Below, piece after piece: positions 53,044 through 62,085 of a stretch of 64,000 nucleotides of DNA. This stretch comes from Sorangium cellulosum So0157-2 (GTDB lineage: Bacteria; Myxococcota_A; Polyangia; Polyangiales; Polyangiaceae). The translations under genes and the position numbers were made by a program. Under the pieces are notes generated by a model, which worked only from the letters and a program-made list of their open reading frames with translations, ran no database searches and was not told the origin of the DNA. Positions within the stretch are counted from its first letter, which is position 1. The number at the start of each line of letters is the position of its first letter. The stretch covers positions 434,001 to 498,000 of the forward strand of contig NC_021658.1 in assembly GCF_000418325.1 (NCBI RefSeq), in the 5' to 3' direction.

Positions 53044-53331
53044 ATGGGATCGTTCAACCTCGAAATCTCGGACGACATCCTCGACGAGGCACGCATTCCG
53101 CCAGCCGAGCGGGAGGCCGTGCTCAAGCGGGAGCTGGCCGTGCAGCTGTATGCTCGCGAGCTCTTGCCCAAGGCCGCCGCTCGCCGGCTGTCGGGGATGG
53201 ATCGGGTTGCCTTCGACGACCTCCTCGGGCAGCGCGGGATCCAGTCACGGCTCACGGTCGAGGACTTCGATGAGGATCTCGCCAGCCTCGCTGCGTTCCG
53301 GCGAGCCGCGGGCAGTGGCGGGGTCCCATGA
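53044..53331 (+). CDS. UPF0175 family antitoxin
   Basis: Antitoxin of 95 aa: LEISDDILDEARIPPAEREA then ELAVQLYARELLPKAAARRL and MDRVAFDDLLGQRGI, the usual UPF0175 arrangement of a small helix-turn-helix-like DNA-binding fold. Its stop overlaps the toxin start by four bases (ATGA). UPF0175 genes are usually paired with DUF3368 PIN-like toxins, exactly as here. It probably binds the operon promoter and neutralises the toxin. Confidence 0.88.
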   Translation: MGSFNLEISDDILDEARIPPAEREAVLKRELAVQLYARELLPKAAARRLSGMDRVAFDDLLGQRGIQSRLTVEDFDEDLASLAAFRRAAGSGGVP

Positions 53332-53822
53332 CGACGCCGCTGGTGGTGACGAACAACACGCCCGTGTCGCACCTCCTCCGGATCGGACAGCTTCCGTTGC
53401 TCGGGCTTCTGTTCGGGCGCGTGCTCGTTCCCGCCCAGGTGGTCGACGAACTCGATCGAGGCCAGCACGTCCTCGGCGCCTGGCGTGAGGCGCCAGGTGC
53501 CGATGCGTTGGTCGTGGCCGCGCCACTCGATGGGCCTTTTCTGCGGCAGCTCCTCGTGCAGCTCGACCCCGGAGAGGCTGCGGCCATCGCGCTGGCGGTC
53601 GAGAGGAGCGCGTCGCTGTTGCTCATCGACGAGGTTGACGGCAGAAAGGTGGGCCGGCGACACGGGCTACGGATGACGGGGACCCTCGGCGTCCTGCTCG
53701 AGGGGAAACGCCAGGGGCACCTTGGCGAGATTCGATTGTGGATGGACGCGCTCAGTCGTCAAGGTTTCCACATCGGTGCCGCGCTGAAGCAGCACGTCCT
53801 CGCGGCCGCCGGAGAAGCCTGA
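53328..53822 (+). CDS. DUF3368 PIN-like toxin
   Basis: PIN-fold ribonuclease-like toxin of 164 aa. VVTNNTPVSHLLRIGQLPLL is the start, with Asn where many members have the first Asp. LDPGEAAAIALAVERSASLLLIDE holds the conserved Glu and Asp, and GLRMTGTLGVLLEGKRQG the final motif of the family. Cognate antitoxin is directly upstream with overlap. The right-hand 195-bp repeat begins 29 bases after its stop. Confidence 0.9.
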   Translation: MTTPLVVTNNTPVSHLLRIGQLPLLGLLFGRVLVPAQVVDELDRGQHVLGAWREAPGADALVVAAPLDGPFLRQLLVQLDPGEAAAIALAVERSASLLLIDEVDGRKVGRRHGLRMTGTLGVLLEGKRQGHLGEIRLWMDALSRQGFHIGAALKQHVLAAAGEA

Positions 53823-53851
53823 GAATGGGCGTGGAGCTCAAGAGGCGGCAA

Positions 53852-54045
53852 AGGCCGCGGCGATGGAGACCGCTGCACGAGGGTGCAGGCCGGGAGTGTG
53901 AAGCAGATCGGCGGTGGAGGAAACCCGCCGCCGAGCGGGACGGCGCTCGGGCGGGGTCGGTCGAGGCCGCCGGCTTCGGGGTTGTCGAGGCTGCCGCGCG
54001 GGGGCCCGCGAGCTGGTCGGTCTCGACGGCCGCTCCGCGTACGCT
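53852..54045 (+). repeat. 195-bp direct repeat, right copy
   Basis: Partner of 52349-52543, same orientation, starting 29 bases after the toxin stop. The following 54046-54276 sequence holds no gene that I can support. Confidence 0.85.
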
Positions 54046-54276
54046 ACCACGCGCGAGATTCCCACCGCCTCGTCGATGGAGCATCAGGCAGGTCTTCCAC
54101 GCCTGAAACGCCTGGGATTGCCGCGACGTAGCGCCGAGCGGAAGGCGTCCTACGGTATCGCTGTGCCCTGCTGGCGTGCTTCCCGGGGAGGGTCTTCGCT
54201 GGGACTTGAGCGCGGCCTGATTGCAGGGTGACAAGACGGCGCGAGCGGTTGACGCGACGGCAGGCCCTGGGTCGGT

Positions 54277-54933
54277 TCATTGACAGCGGCGCCAGGGGAT
54301 CACCCCATCGATATAGTTGAACTTGACGAAGGCTCTTCCCGTGCCACCGATCGTGGCGCGGAGTTGCACGTCGACCGTCGCCGAGGTGGCACCACACGGG
54401 GCGCTGCCCGCTTGTCCCCCGGCAGGGATAGAGAGCAGCTCGAACACCCCTTCGACTTCCGTGTCGATGTTCTCGAACGTCTTGGAGACGCTGGCCGTGC
54501 CGGCCAGTGATCGGCTTGCTTGAACCGTGACGACAGCTGCGTCTTCGGTATACACGTCACCGAACACATCCAAGGACGGCGCGTCGAACGTGTAGCCCGC
54601 TGGAAACGTATAGGTGACCTCGACGTCGCAAGCGACCTCGTAGGTGCCAAAGTCGTCGCGGCCCCCGCGGGCGCCATCGAACGTGAGCGCGTATTCCGTG
54701 TTGATCGCCCCAACCTGCGCATCCATGGTTCCGCAGCCGGAGGCAGTTGCCTTGATCGAGACCTGGCTCGGGTCAGGCACGTCGCCGCCGTCGAGGGCGG
54801 CCCGCTCGCCTTCCACCATCTCGCCTTCGTCGGAGGTGTCCGGCCCGGGACCGAGGCATCCGATTCCGCCCGCGGCGATGGCGACAAGCAGAAAAGACAT
54901 CCTGGTAGCAGTGAAGATAGAATTATGGATCAT
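54277..54933 (-). CDS. Secreted lipoprotein, DUF4360-like
   Basis: Lipoprotein of 218 aa; AAGGG eight bases upstream supports ATG 54933. Leader MIHNSIFTATRMSFLLVAIA with lipobox GGIGC, then an acidic linker. The body has SIKATASGCGTMDAQVGAI, VACDVEVTYTFPAGYTF and a late APCGATSATVDVQLRA. That order (early S-G-C-G, C-x-(V/L)-x-V with P-x-G-Y, late C-G) resembles DUF4360 secreted proteins. Cysteines could form two disulfides. Function unknown. Confidence 0.7.
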   Translation of the reverse strand: MIHNSIFTATRMSFLLVAIAAGGIGCLGPGPDTSDEGEMVEGERAALDGGDVPDPSQVSIKATASGCGTMDAQVGAINTEYALTFDGARGGRDDFGTYEVACDVEVTYTFPAGYTFDAPSLDVFGDVYTEDAAVVTVQASRSLAGTASVSKTFENIDTEVEGVFELLSIPAGGQAGSAPCGATSATVDVQLRATIGGTGRAFVKFNYIDGVIPWRRCQ

Positions 54934-55248
54934 GGCAGAACCCTTTCGCACATCGGCCCAGTGCACAGAGGACAGCTCGCCTCCCGGATCCGGGCAGCTC
55001 ATGGACTTGATGGCGCGACGGGGACCGGCCCTTCAGATTATTTGATCAGGGGGTGATTAGCCCGCTCGCTTGTCCGCCGCGTGATGATGCGATTACGAGC
55101 GGGTCAACCATGTACCGCGCGACGCAACACCATCGCGGCCTCGCCCCTGGTGCTGATCATCCGGCCGGCGCGATCGTCGGTCGGCGATTTCTCGATCTTC
55201 GCGAGCTGCCCCCGGGACGACGTCGGTGCCGGCCGCCGGAGCGGCCGC

Positions 55249-55392
55249 TCAGCGCGGGATCTCGACGCACTCCCACAGGGCAGCCCCCGTGGGCTGGAGC
55301 TCGCAGGTGCAGCTCCAGGGCGGGGAGCACCGAGCGCAGACCTGCCCGAGGAGCTGTTCGCAGCGCTGGCCGTCGAGCAGCGAGGAATGTGG
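55249..55392 (-). pseudogene. C-terminal fragment of a Cys-rich protein
   Basis: Minus-strand frame SSLLDGQRCEQLLGQVCARC, then SPPWSCTCELQPTGAALWEC and VEIPR, then stop. Almost every codon ends in G or C and the CxC...WxC spacing is like the small disulfide domains of exported myxobacterial proteins, so this was coding DNA. Upstream (higher coordinates) the frame runs straight into the 43-bp array and no signal peptide or start can be found. The array may have expanded inside the gene. Confidence 0.5.
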
Positions 55393-55408
55393 ACGTGCCT
55401 CCACCAGA

Positions 55409-55795
55409 ACATGCGTCGCACCCGCCTTCGCGGTGGAGGTTGCTCCGCCAAACATGGGTGGCACCCGTCTCCCGGTGGACGTGCCTCCACCAAAACATGG
55501 GTCGCACGCATCTCCCGGTGGCCGTTCCTCCGCCAAAACATGGGTGGCACCCGTCTCCCCGTGGACGTTCCTCTACAAAAACATGGGTCGCCCCCGTCTC
55601 CCGGTGGACGCGCCTCCACCAAAACATGGGTCGCACGCATCTCCCAGTGGCCGTTCCTCCGCCAAAACATCGGTGGCACCCGTCTCCCCGTGGACGTTCC
55701 TCCACAAAAACATGGGTCGCACCCGTCTCCCGGTGGACGTGCCTCCACAAAAACATGGGTGGCACCCATCTCCGCGCTGGAGAAGCCTCCCTCCG
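55409..55795. repeat. 43-bp tandem array A (nine copies)
   Basis: ACATG(G/C)G starts recur at 55409, 55452, 55495, 55538, 55581, 55624, 55667, 55710 and 55753, exactly 43 bases apart. The typical unit reads ACATGGGTCGCACCCGTCTC... CCTCCACCAAA. Copies 3-5 and 6-8 form two 129-bp blocks that differ at only six positions. End copies are degenerate. No spacers; open in most frames because of its composition. The rest of 54934-56064 shows no other gene. Confidence 0.95.
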
Positions 55796-56064
55796 CCGAC
55801 CCCCGCGATCCTCCGCCACCCCCTCCCGCCGGCGCTCCGGGTCCCACCCTCCCGGCGCGACGCGCCCCAGGGCGAGCCGGCTGCCCGCCGAAGATGGCGC
55901 CGCGGCCGCGAACCCGACGAGCGGGCGAGCCCGCTCACCGTCGCTACCCCGACCGCGGCCCTCCGCTATACTGGCCGCGTGATGCAGTGCGATGTTGCGG
56001 CGAGGCAGGCTGGCCGCCCCTTCACGGCCCGCCGGGCCGGGTCCCGCCGTTCCCCGGGGCCGGC

Positions 56065-56541
56065 ATGAACGACGTCGACCTTCGCTGGATGGACCGCTGC
56101 CTGGAGCTCGCAGGGCGCGCCGCCGGGCGCACCGCGCCGAACCCGATGGTCGGCTCGGTCATCGTGCGCGGCGGCGAGGTCCTCGCCGAGGGGTTCCACG
56201 AGCGAGCCGGGCTGGCCCACGCCGAGGTCGACGCCCTCCGCAAGCTCGCCGGCCGCGCCGAGGGCGCCACGCTCTACGTCAACCTCGAGCCGTGCTGCCA
56301 CCACGGCCGGACGCCGCCCTGCACCGACGCGCTCCTCCGATCCGGCGTCCGGCGCGTCGTGATCGGGATGATCGACCCGAACCCCCTCGTCTCCGGCAAG
56401 GGCGTGGCCCTGCTCGAGAGCGCCGGGATCGAGGTCACGATCGGCGTCCGCGAGCTCGCGTGCCGCGAGCTCAACCGCGCCTACATCGCGCGCATGGCCG
56501 AGCGCAGCGCCGTGGCCGCTCGAGCGACGCCGACGTCCTGA
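56065..56541 (+). CDS. ribD: RibD-type pyrimidine deaminase (deaminase domain only)
   Basis: Zinc cytidine-deaminase fold protein of 158 aa corresponding to the N-terminal half of RibD. Zinc ligands are His52 in HAEVDAL, Cys77 in EPCCHHGRTPPC and Cys86; Glu54 is the proton shuttle. TAPNPMVGSVIV is the RibD-typical opening and MIDPNPLVSGKGV the closing motif. The reductase half (about 200 aa) is absent here, so a separate reductase must exist for riboflavin synthesis, or the protein has another deaminase role. No other rib gene is nearby. Confidence 0.9.
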   Translation: MNDVDLRWMDRCLELAGRAAGRTAPNPMVGSVIVRGGEVLAEGFHERAGLAHAEVDALRKLAGRAEGATLYVNLEPCCHHGRTPPCTDALLRSGVRRVVIGMIDPNPLVSGKGVALLESAGIEVTIGVRELACRELNRAYIARMAERSAVAARATPTS

Positions 56542-56934
56542 CGCCGCGCTCCGGCATCGCCGACACCCCCGCGAGCGGCGGCGGTCGCGTACCCCACGCG
56601 TCCAGCGCCCGCATGCCCCCCTCGCGGGCGCGGCGCCGCGACCTCTCCCCCCATGGACCTCCCGGCCAACCACGCCGCGGCCAGGCGCCCGGCGAATCTC
56701 GCCGCTCGCGCGCCATTCCAGGACGCCACCCGGCGAGATCCCCCGCTCGCGCGCCATTTCCAGGCCCCGCCGCGCGTGGATCCGGCTCGGAGGCTCGGAG
56801 GCGCGCCGCGCACCGCGCTGGCACCACGCTTGTTATGCCCTCCGCCCACCCGTGGGCCCGGGCAGCGCAAAGACTGTGTGCGTCCTCACGCCATGGCCGT
56901 TGTAGACATCATTTGTAGACGGAAAGGTGGCAGT
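56542..56934. other. Intergenic stretch with an imperfect direct repeat
   Basis: 393 bases without a gene. A 35-bp repeat (CCCGGCGA... CGCTCGCGCGCCATTCCAGG) occurs at 56688-56722 and, imperfectly, 56729-56764. TTGTAGAC is repeated at 56900 and 56913, 13 bases apart, just before the protease ribosome-binding site; it could be a regulatory site. Confidence 0.5.
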
Positions 56935-57888
56935 ATGAAGAATGCTATCCCGATCGCGATCCTGTGCCTCGGCGGGCTCGGCTGCGCAGTTACGCAAGAT
57001 GGAGGCGAGGGCGAGCAACCGTTGCTCACGTCCCGACAGCGCATCGTCGGAGGCGCCGTGGACACTGCGCACGCCTATGTCGTGGGCGTGGGCAATCGCG
57101 GCCGGGCGTACTGCAGCGGGACCGTGATCTCCCGGCGCACCGTGATCACGGCGGGACACTGCCACGGCGGGCTCACGCGGGTCTTCTTCGGCACGAACCT
57201 CGGGCGGCGCTCGGCGAGCGTGCAGGTCGAAACGTCGCGGCGCCACCCCGAGTACGACCCGGGCAGCCTCCAGAACGATCTCACCCTCCTCAAGCTGGAG
57301 AGCGACGCGCCCGTGCAGCCTGCGCCGCTCCTGCGCGAGTCGATGGCCAACAGCCGCTGGTACATCGGGCCGGACTACACCTTTGTCGGTTATGGCGTCT
57401 CCGACGGGGTCGCCGGGACGGGGTTCGGCATGCGGCGCGCCGTGACGTTTCCCATCCTGGCGATCGGCCCTGCCCAGGTCGGCGGCACGCCGGGGACGAT
57501 CGACGCGACCCAGTTCTATTACCAGGTCCCCGCCATGAACACGTGCGCCGGCGACTCCGGAGGTCCGGCGTTCCTCGTGCGGTGGGGCGTCGAGCGCCAC
57601 GCCGGCGTGACGTCCTTCGGCGACGACCCCTGCACCCTCGACGGGGTGCAGGCGCGCACCGATTACGACCAGATCTCCCGGTTCATCCAGCCGACGATCG
57701 ACGAGTTCGAGGCGGACAACCCGTGCCGCGCGGACGGCCTCTGCGACGCCTCCTGCGATGTGGGCCCCGATCTCGTCGACCCGGACTGCGCCGACCGCCA
57801 CTGCGGCGCAGACGGGGTGTGCGCGCTCGCCTGCGTGTCCCCGCCCGACCCGGACTGCGCTCCCGACGACGATGGGGCGGGGGAGTGA
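56935..57888 (+). CDS. Trypsin-like serine protease (S1), exported
   Basis: Chymotrypsin-fold protease of 317 aa. Leader MKNAIPIAILCLGGLGC with lipobox-like LGGLGC, pro-region ending SRQR before IVGG (37-40), the usual zymogen cleavage site. Catalytic triad: His75 in TAGHC, Asp115 in NDLTLL, Ser208 in CAGDSGGPAF. The C-terminal extension (about 275-317) has repeated Cys pairs (PCRADGLCDASC, CGADGVCALAC), a Cys-rich tail common on secreted myxobacterial enzymes. ATG 56935 preceded by AAAGG. Its stop directly abuts the stop of the convergent cytochrome gene (TGATCA). Confidence 0.92.
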   Translation: MKNAIPIAILCLGGLGCAVTQDGGEGEQPLLTSRQRIVGGAVDTAHAYVVGVGNRGRAYCSGTVISRRTVITAGHCHGGLTRVFFGTNLGRRSASVQVETSRRHPEYDPGSLQNDLTLLKLESDAPVQPAPLLRESMANSRWYIGPDYTFVGYGVSDGVAGTGFGMRRAVTFPILAIGPAQVGGTPGTIDATQFYYQVPAMNTCAGDSGGPAFLVRWGVERHAGVTSFGDDPCTLDGVQARTDYDQISRFIQPTIDEFEADNPCRADGLCDASCDVGPDLVDPDCADRHCGADGVCALACVSPPDPDCAPDDDGAGE

Positions 57889-60705
57889 TCAGGGCGTGTC
57901 CGAGGGGTCCGCCGGGTCGCTGCCGGCGCCCCGCTCGTCGCCGTCGAGGAAGCCGTCCTCGTCGCGATCGATGCCGGCGCGGTAGCCCGAGCCCGGCGGC
58001 GTGCACGTGTACGTCAGCGGGCGGCCCGTCGCGACCGCGATCTGGCGGAGCACGGCGTCCGGGATCGGCGGCAGCGCCAGCCGGTCGGCGGCGAACTTCC
58101 CGGCGCCGGTGTAGAGAAAGCCGATCTCCTGCGAGATCACGTGGCTCTTCGCGATGAGGTCGCACTCGCCCGCATTGGCCCGCTGGATCAGGAGATCGAC
58201 GCGCGGCCCGGCGGCGGCGTGGTTGTCCCAGCTCAGGGTGACCTGCTGGCCGACGATCGGCGCCAGGTTCGAGTCGAAGGCGAGGAGGAACGCCTCGAGC
58301 TGCCGGCGGACCGCGTCGCCCGCCGGCGAGTCCGGCAGGCCGTCGGGGTTGTCGGGGAAGGTGCCAAACTGGTTCGTGAAGCCCGTGAACGGCGAGAACC
58401 CCATCCCGCGGAAGAACCGGAACAGCGTATCGAAGCTCCCGTCGTGCAGGAAGCCGAACCCCCGCACCTGATCTCCCTTGTGCGCGTTGTCGCCCGGCAG
58501 GATGCCGAAATCCGGGGCTTCCATCCCGAACATCCCGACCTTCTGGTAGAGGTTGCGCAGGTGCGGCGTCTTCATGAGCTGCGGCTGGAAGTCGAACGTC
58601 ATGTTGCCGTCGGTGCCGAAGAAGCCGGGCTTGTCCGTGCCGGGGTTGCTGTCCGGGTCGAGGACGTGGCAGCCGTTGCAGATGGCGGTCCCGTCGAGGT
58701 TGCTGTCGAAGAAGGTGTCGCGCCCGGCCTGCTGATCCGGCGTGAGCGCGTTGTCCAGGCGGCGGATCGGGTTGGGCGGATACGTCAGCTGAAGGATGAA
58801 GTCCGCGAACGCCTCCATGTCGGCGGCGGGGATCGGGCCGCTCCGGCCGAGCAGGTCGGTGAAGCCGGCCTGGAACTTCAGGAACGCGGCGCGCTCGTCG
58901 TACGAGCCGCTGTCCGGCTGGGCGGTCGGGGCGTCGTTGCCGCCCGTGCGATCGCCGCGCCAGTGCATGGGCCCGTGGTTCGCCATGCCGCGCAGGCTCT
59001 GGGTCGTGGTCGGGCCCTTCATCGGGTGGAACTCCTGCGGCATCGGCTGCTGCGTGAACAGGTTGAGCAGCGGGCCGACGAACGGGCCCGGGTTGGGCGT
59101 GACCGCCGCGTCCGGATTGCCGAGATCCCACCCGAGGCTGTCGAAGTCGCCGAAGACATGGCAGCTCGCGCACGACGAGTCGCCGTGCGCCGAGCTCGAT
59201 CGCGCGTCGTAGAGGAACCTCCGCCCGAGCGTGACGCTCGGCGGCTCGGGGCTGTACATCGCGACGTGCGCCGTCTCGGCGCCGGTCTGGGTGTCGATGA
59301 TCGAGATCGCGTTGTCGAAGCGGGTCAGCACGAACAGCTGGCCGCGCGCCTCGTCGAGCGCGAGCCCCGACGGGCCGCCGCCGCTCACCTCGATGTGGTC
59401 GGCCGCGTCGGGCACGAACGTGTCGGCCTCGAGCGCGGCCGTGCTGAACACGCCGACCTTGCTCGAGCCGAGCGCGGCCACATAGAGCGTCGCGCCGTCG
59501 CTCGTGACGGCCATGTCGACCGGCTGGGCCAGGCTCGCCTCGCTCTCCGTGTTCGGCGTCGGGGCGCAGCAGACCGAATCATCGATGTGCTTGTTGAGGT
59601 GCCGCGGGGCGACGCGCGGGGCGCCGCTCTGGCGGAGCACCGTGATCCGGCTCTCGTGCAGGTGGCCCCGCAGGCTCTGCCCGGCGAAGGCGCCCGGGCC
59701 CTCGAACCGCTGCTCGTTCCTCGCGTCGGTGTTGGAGACGTAGACCTTCCCGTTCGCCGGGTTGACGACCATGTTGAAGAGGATCGTCCCGACGCCGGTG
59801 AAGACCCCCGAGGGCCCGGCGACGGGCCGCGGGGGGCTCGCCATCGCGTCGATGGCGAACACGTCCTTGTCGGGCAGCGAGAGCTTCACCCGGTAGTCCC
59901 ACGGATTGCCGAGCTCGTCGACCCAGTGCGCTCCGTCGAACTTGACGATGAGGCTGACCGGGGGCGCCGGGTCGCCGTCCGCGTTGGTGGCCGGGCCCGG
60001 CGCGCTCGGGTCGGGCACGAGCAGCTCGGTGACGACGGTGGTCTGGTTGCCCGAATGGAAGCCGGCGGCGTAGACGCGGGCGCCGTCGGGCGTGGCGGCG
60101 AGCGCGCGCGGCGTGTCCGTGAAGAGGGTGAGGATGGTGAGCGGCGCGCCGCCGAGCGACGTGCCGAGGTGGTTCGCGTCGAACACCCAGACGTCGGCCC
60201 GGCCCACGCCGGGCGTCGTGAGCTGCGGGTCGTTCGGGTTGTTCTGGCCGCGGTGCGCGGCCGTGATGAAGGCGCGGCGCCGCCCCGGGCCGGCAAACAC
60301 GATGTCTCGCGGCTCGTCGCCCACGAGCAGCGTGCGCTCGACGCGGCCGCCATAACCGCCGGGGGAGAGCTGGACGACGCTCACGCTGTCCGACAGGTGG
60401 TTCACGACCCACACCTCCGTGTCGCTCCGCGCCGCCACGGCGACCGGCTCGAGCCCGACCGGGATCGAGCTCCGGTGGACGAGCGCGCCGTCGCGCACGC
60501 GGAAGACCTCGAGACGGCCGTCCGGCGTGTTGAGCGCGAAGAGCAGATTTCCGCTGGGAGACAGCGCGAGCGGGCGCACCTGCCCGCTCTCGAAGAGCGT
60601 GGTCGAACCGGCCAGCGAAGGAGCGCTGGACGCGAGGACGGTCGTGGCCGCCGCGGCGGACAAAAGTCCGGCGGCGACCCTTCGCAGAGCGAACGGTGAC
60701 TTCAT
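57889..60705 (-). CDS. Beta-propeller / di-heme cytochrome fusion
   Basis: Exported protein of 938 aa: signal peptide [20 protein letters not shown] ending near SLAG. A YncE/lactonase-type beta-propeller follows (about 35-480), with repeated blades such as [38 protein letters not shown] and [17 protein letters not shown]. Then comes a MauG/peroxidase-type cytochrome half with heme motifs CASCH (about 516) and CNGCH (about 675) and a late [13 protein letters not shown] block. A DxDxDG-like [13 protein letters not shown] motif near the end may bind calcium. GAGGAGG upstream supports the start. Likely periplasmic or outer membrane electron-transfer protein. Confidence 0.9.
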   Translation of the reverse strand: MKSPFALRRVAAGLLSAAAATTVLASSAPSLAGSTTLFESGQVRPLALSPSGNLLFALNTPDGRLEVFRVRDGALVHRSSIPVGLEPVAVAARSDTEVWVVNHLSDSVSVVQLSPGGYGGRVERTLLVGDEPRDIVFAGPGRRRAFITAAHRGQNNPNDPQLTTPGVGRADVWVFDANHLGTSLGGAPLTILTLFTDTPRALAATPDGARVYAAGFHSGNQTTVVTELLVPDPSAPGPATNADGDPAPPVSLIVKFDGAHWVDELGNPWDYRVKLSLPDKDVFAIDAMASPPRPVAGPSGVFTGVGTILFNMVVNPANGKVYVSNTDARNEQRFEGPGAFAGQSLRGHLHESRITVLRQSGAPRVAPRHLNKHIDDSVCCAPTPNTESEASLAQPVDMAVTSDGATLYVAALGSSKVGVFSTAALEADTFVPDAADHIEVSGGGPSGLALDEARGQLFVLTRFDNAISIIDTQTGAETAHVAMYSPEPPSVTLGRRFLYDARSSSAHGDSSCASCHVFGDFDSLGWDLGNPDAAVTPNPGPFVGPLLNLFTQQPMPQEFHPMKGPTTTQSLRGMANHGPMHWRGDRTGGNDAPTAQPDSGSYDERAAFLKFQAGFTDLLGRSGPIPAADMEAFADFILQLTYPPNPIRRLDNALTPDQQAGRDTFFDSNLDGTAICNGCHVLDPDSNPGTDKPGFFGTDGNMTFDFQPQLMKTPHLRNLYQKVGMFGMEAPDFGILPGDNAHKGDQVRGFGFLHDGSFDTLFRFFRGMGFSPFTGFTNQFGTFPDNPDGLPDSPAGDAVRRQLEAFLLAFDSNLAPIVGQQVTLSWDNHAAAGPRVDLLIQRANAGECDLIAKSHVISQEIGFLYTGAGKFAADRLALPPIPDAVLRQIAVATGRPLTYTCTPPGSGYRAGIDRDEDGFLDGDERGAGSDPADPSDTP

Positions 60706-61087
60706 GGGGCCTCCTCGAGCAAGCGACTTCAGGGAGCGATCGGAGATCGGGCGATCATCAATCGATTAACACAACCACGCTCCCTTGAGATCCACGAATC
60801 CGCGCGAGTGTTTCAATTTTGAAATGTGTGCGCTGTCTCACGCGCGTTGCGCGTTCCGGCCTTCGAGGTCGCGGCGCGTCTCGAGGCAAACGTCGAATCC
60901 TTGCGGCGCGGAGCGCGGCGTGCGCGGCGGTGGGCTCGGCGGGCCAGCGTTCGATCGGACGGCGCGGCGTGACGGGCGCCGGCGCCGGAGCGCTGGCGGG
61001 CGCAGGAGGGGGCTGGAAGAGCGAGGGAGAGGCGGTCGGCGCCGGACGGGTCGACGACGCCTGAGCGGGGCGCCCGGGCGGGGGGCG
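60706..61087. other. Intergenic/promoter stretch of the propeller-cytochrome gene
   Basis: The first 120 bases upstream of the propeller gene are AT-rich for this genome. They include TTTCAA-TT-TTGAAA (60811-60824), a small inverted repeat that could be a regulatory site. The remainder is GC-rich and without a gene. Confidence 0.45.
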
Positions 61088-61720
61088 CTACTTCTTTACG
61101 GTCACGTACCGGAAGCCGCCGCGCGCGGCGCCCATGTCGAGCGCGCCGGTGCGGCGGAGCCCGATGCCGCGGGGCGCGTTCGCCCTGAGGTCGTCGAGCT
61201 GGCCGATCATGGCGACGATCTCCGGCGCGCCGTGCCGCCTCGCAAAGGCCACGAGCGGGCACTCGCGCGCGCCGGAGGCGAGGCGCGCGCCGGCGTCGCT
61301 GGCCTTGTCGAAGCGGGAGCCGCCCGGCGAGCCCGGGGCCGTGCTCTTCATGATCAGGCGCCGCGCGGGCTCCAGCCGGAACACGATATCCATCGCGGCG
61401 CCGAGGAGCGGGCTCCGGTCCAGCTGCTTGCGGTAGAACGCGAGCAGCATGTCCTCGGCGAGGCGCAGGGCCGGCCCCCGGTCCACGCCGAGGTCGTGCA
61501 GGAGCGCCTGGTAGATCGCGAGCACCGGCGGGCCGAGCTCGAAGAGCTTGCGGCTCATGCTGCTCTGGAACTCAGGTATCGTCGCCTCCAGCGCGAGATA
61601 CCTCTCCTTGGCGTGCGTGTGGAGCTCCGCACCGCACTCTTCGCCGAGCTCGCGAGTCGCGACGAATCGGCCTTCCCTGAGGATCTGAGCAAGACGTTCG
61701 GACGGCGACGACATGCTCAT
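61088..61720 (-). CDS. L-2-amino-thiazoline-4-carboxylic acid hydrolase family protein
   Basis: Cytoplasmic protein of 210 aa in the ATC-hydrolase-like family. The conserved C-terminal block is present: ARECPLVAFARRHGAPEIVA then MIGQLDDL and LRRTGALDMGAARGGFRYV. In typical members the last part reads GGxxCDFR; here Gly-Gly replaces Cys-Asp, so the reactive cysteine is not where expected and activity is uncertain. The N-terminal half is helical. Monocistronic. Confidence 0.75.
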   Translation of the reverse strand: MSMSSPSERLAQILREGRFVATRELGEECGAELHTHAKERYLALEATIPEFQSSMSRKLFELGPPVLAIYQALLHDLGVDRGPALRLAEDMLLAFYRKQLDRSPLLGAAMDIVFRLEPARRLIMKSTAPGSPGGSRFDKASDAGARLASGARECPLVAFARRHGAPEIVAMIGQLDDLRANAPRGIGLRRTGALDMGAARGGFRYVTVKK

Positions 61721-61791
61721 AAATTACCACACGCGGCGCAGCGGCGAGAACCATCCTTCGAATTTTTCCCGGCGGAAACGGGCACTCGCGG

Positions 61792-61843
61792 TGGCCGGAC
61801 TGGCCGGCCAATGGGCCGTTGAAATGGCCGGCCAGTCCGGCCA
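61792..61843. terminator. Strong 19-bp hairpin
   Basis: TGGCCGGACTGGCCGGCCA (61792-61810) pairs perfectly with TGGCCGGCCAGTCCGGCCA (61825-61843) around a 14-base loop. It lies about 245 bases past the amrS stop and 72 bases upstream of the hydrolase-like gene. There is no T-tract on either side, so it may be a terminator of low canonical quality or a regulatory structure. Confidence 0.5.
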
Positions 61844-62085
61844 GCGGGAGCGGCGGACTCGGCAGGTCAGCCGGACTACGCGTCAGACGGTCCTCCGGCC
61901 GCCGGGCCGTCCGGCCATCCCGGCGTCCAGCCCGGCGTGATCGGAGGAGTCCTGCCCGGACGCAACTGCGGAGTCCCCGGTCTCCGGACTGGGCCTCTGG
62001 TGGAACGAGACGGAAATCTTTCGGCAATACACCGGGATGGCGCCGGGCCGCGCCCCACCGGTAGAGCGCGGCCGGCGGGGCAGCG

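Noticed and set aside
52349..54045. Insertion sequence or composite transposon
   Set aside because: No transposase lies between the repeats and no terminal inverted repeats were seen; only direct repeats are present.
55409..55795. CRISPR array
   Set aside because: The 43-bp units follow one another without unique spacers and no cas gene is nearby; it is a tandem repeat.
55081..56064. Long coding extension upstream of the RibD deaminase through the tandem array
   Set aside because: The frame is open only because the repeat lacks stops; homologues start at the ATG near 56065.
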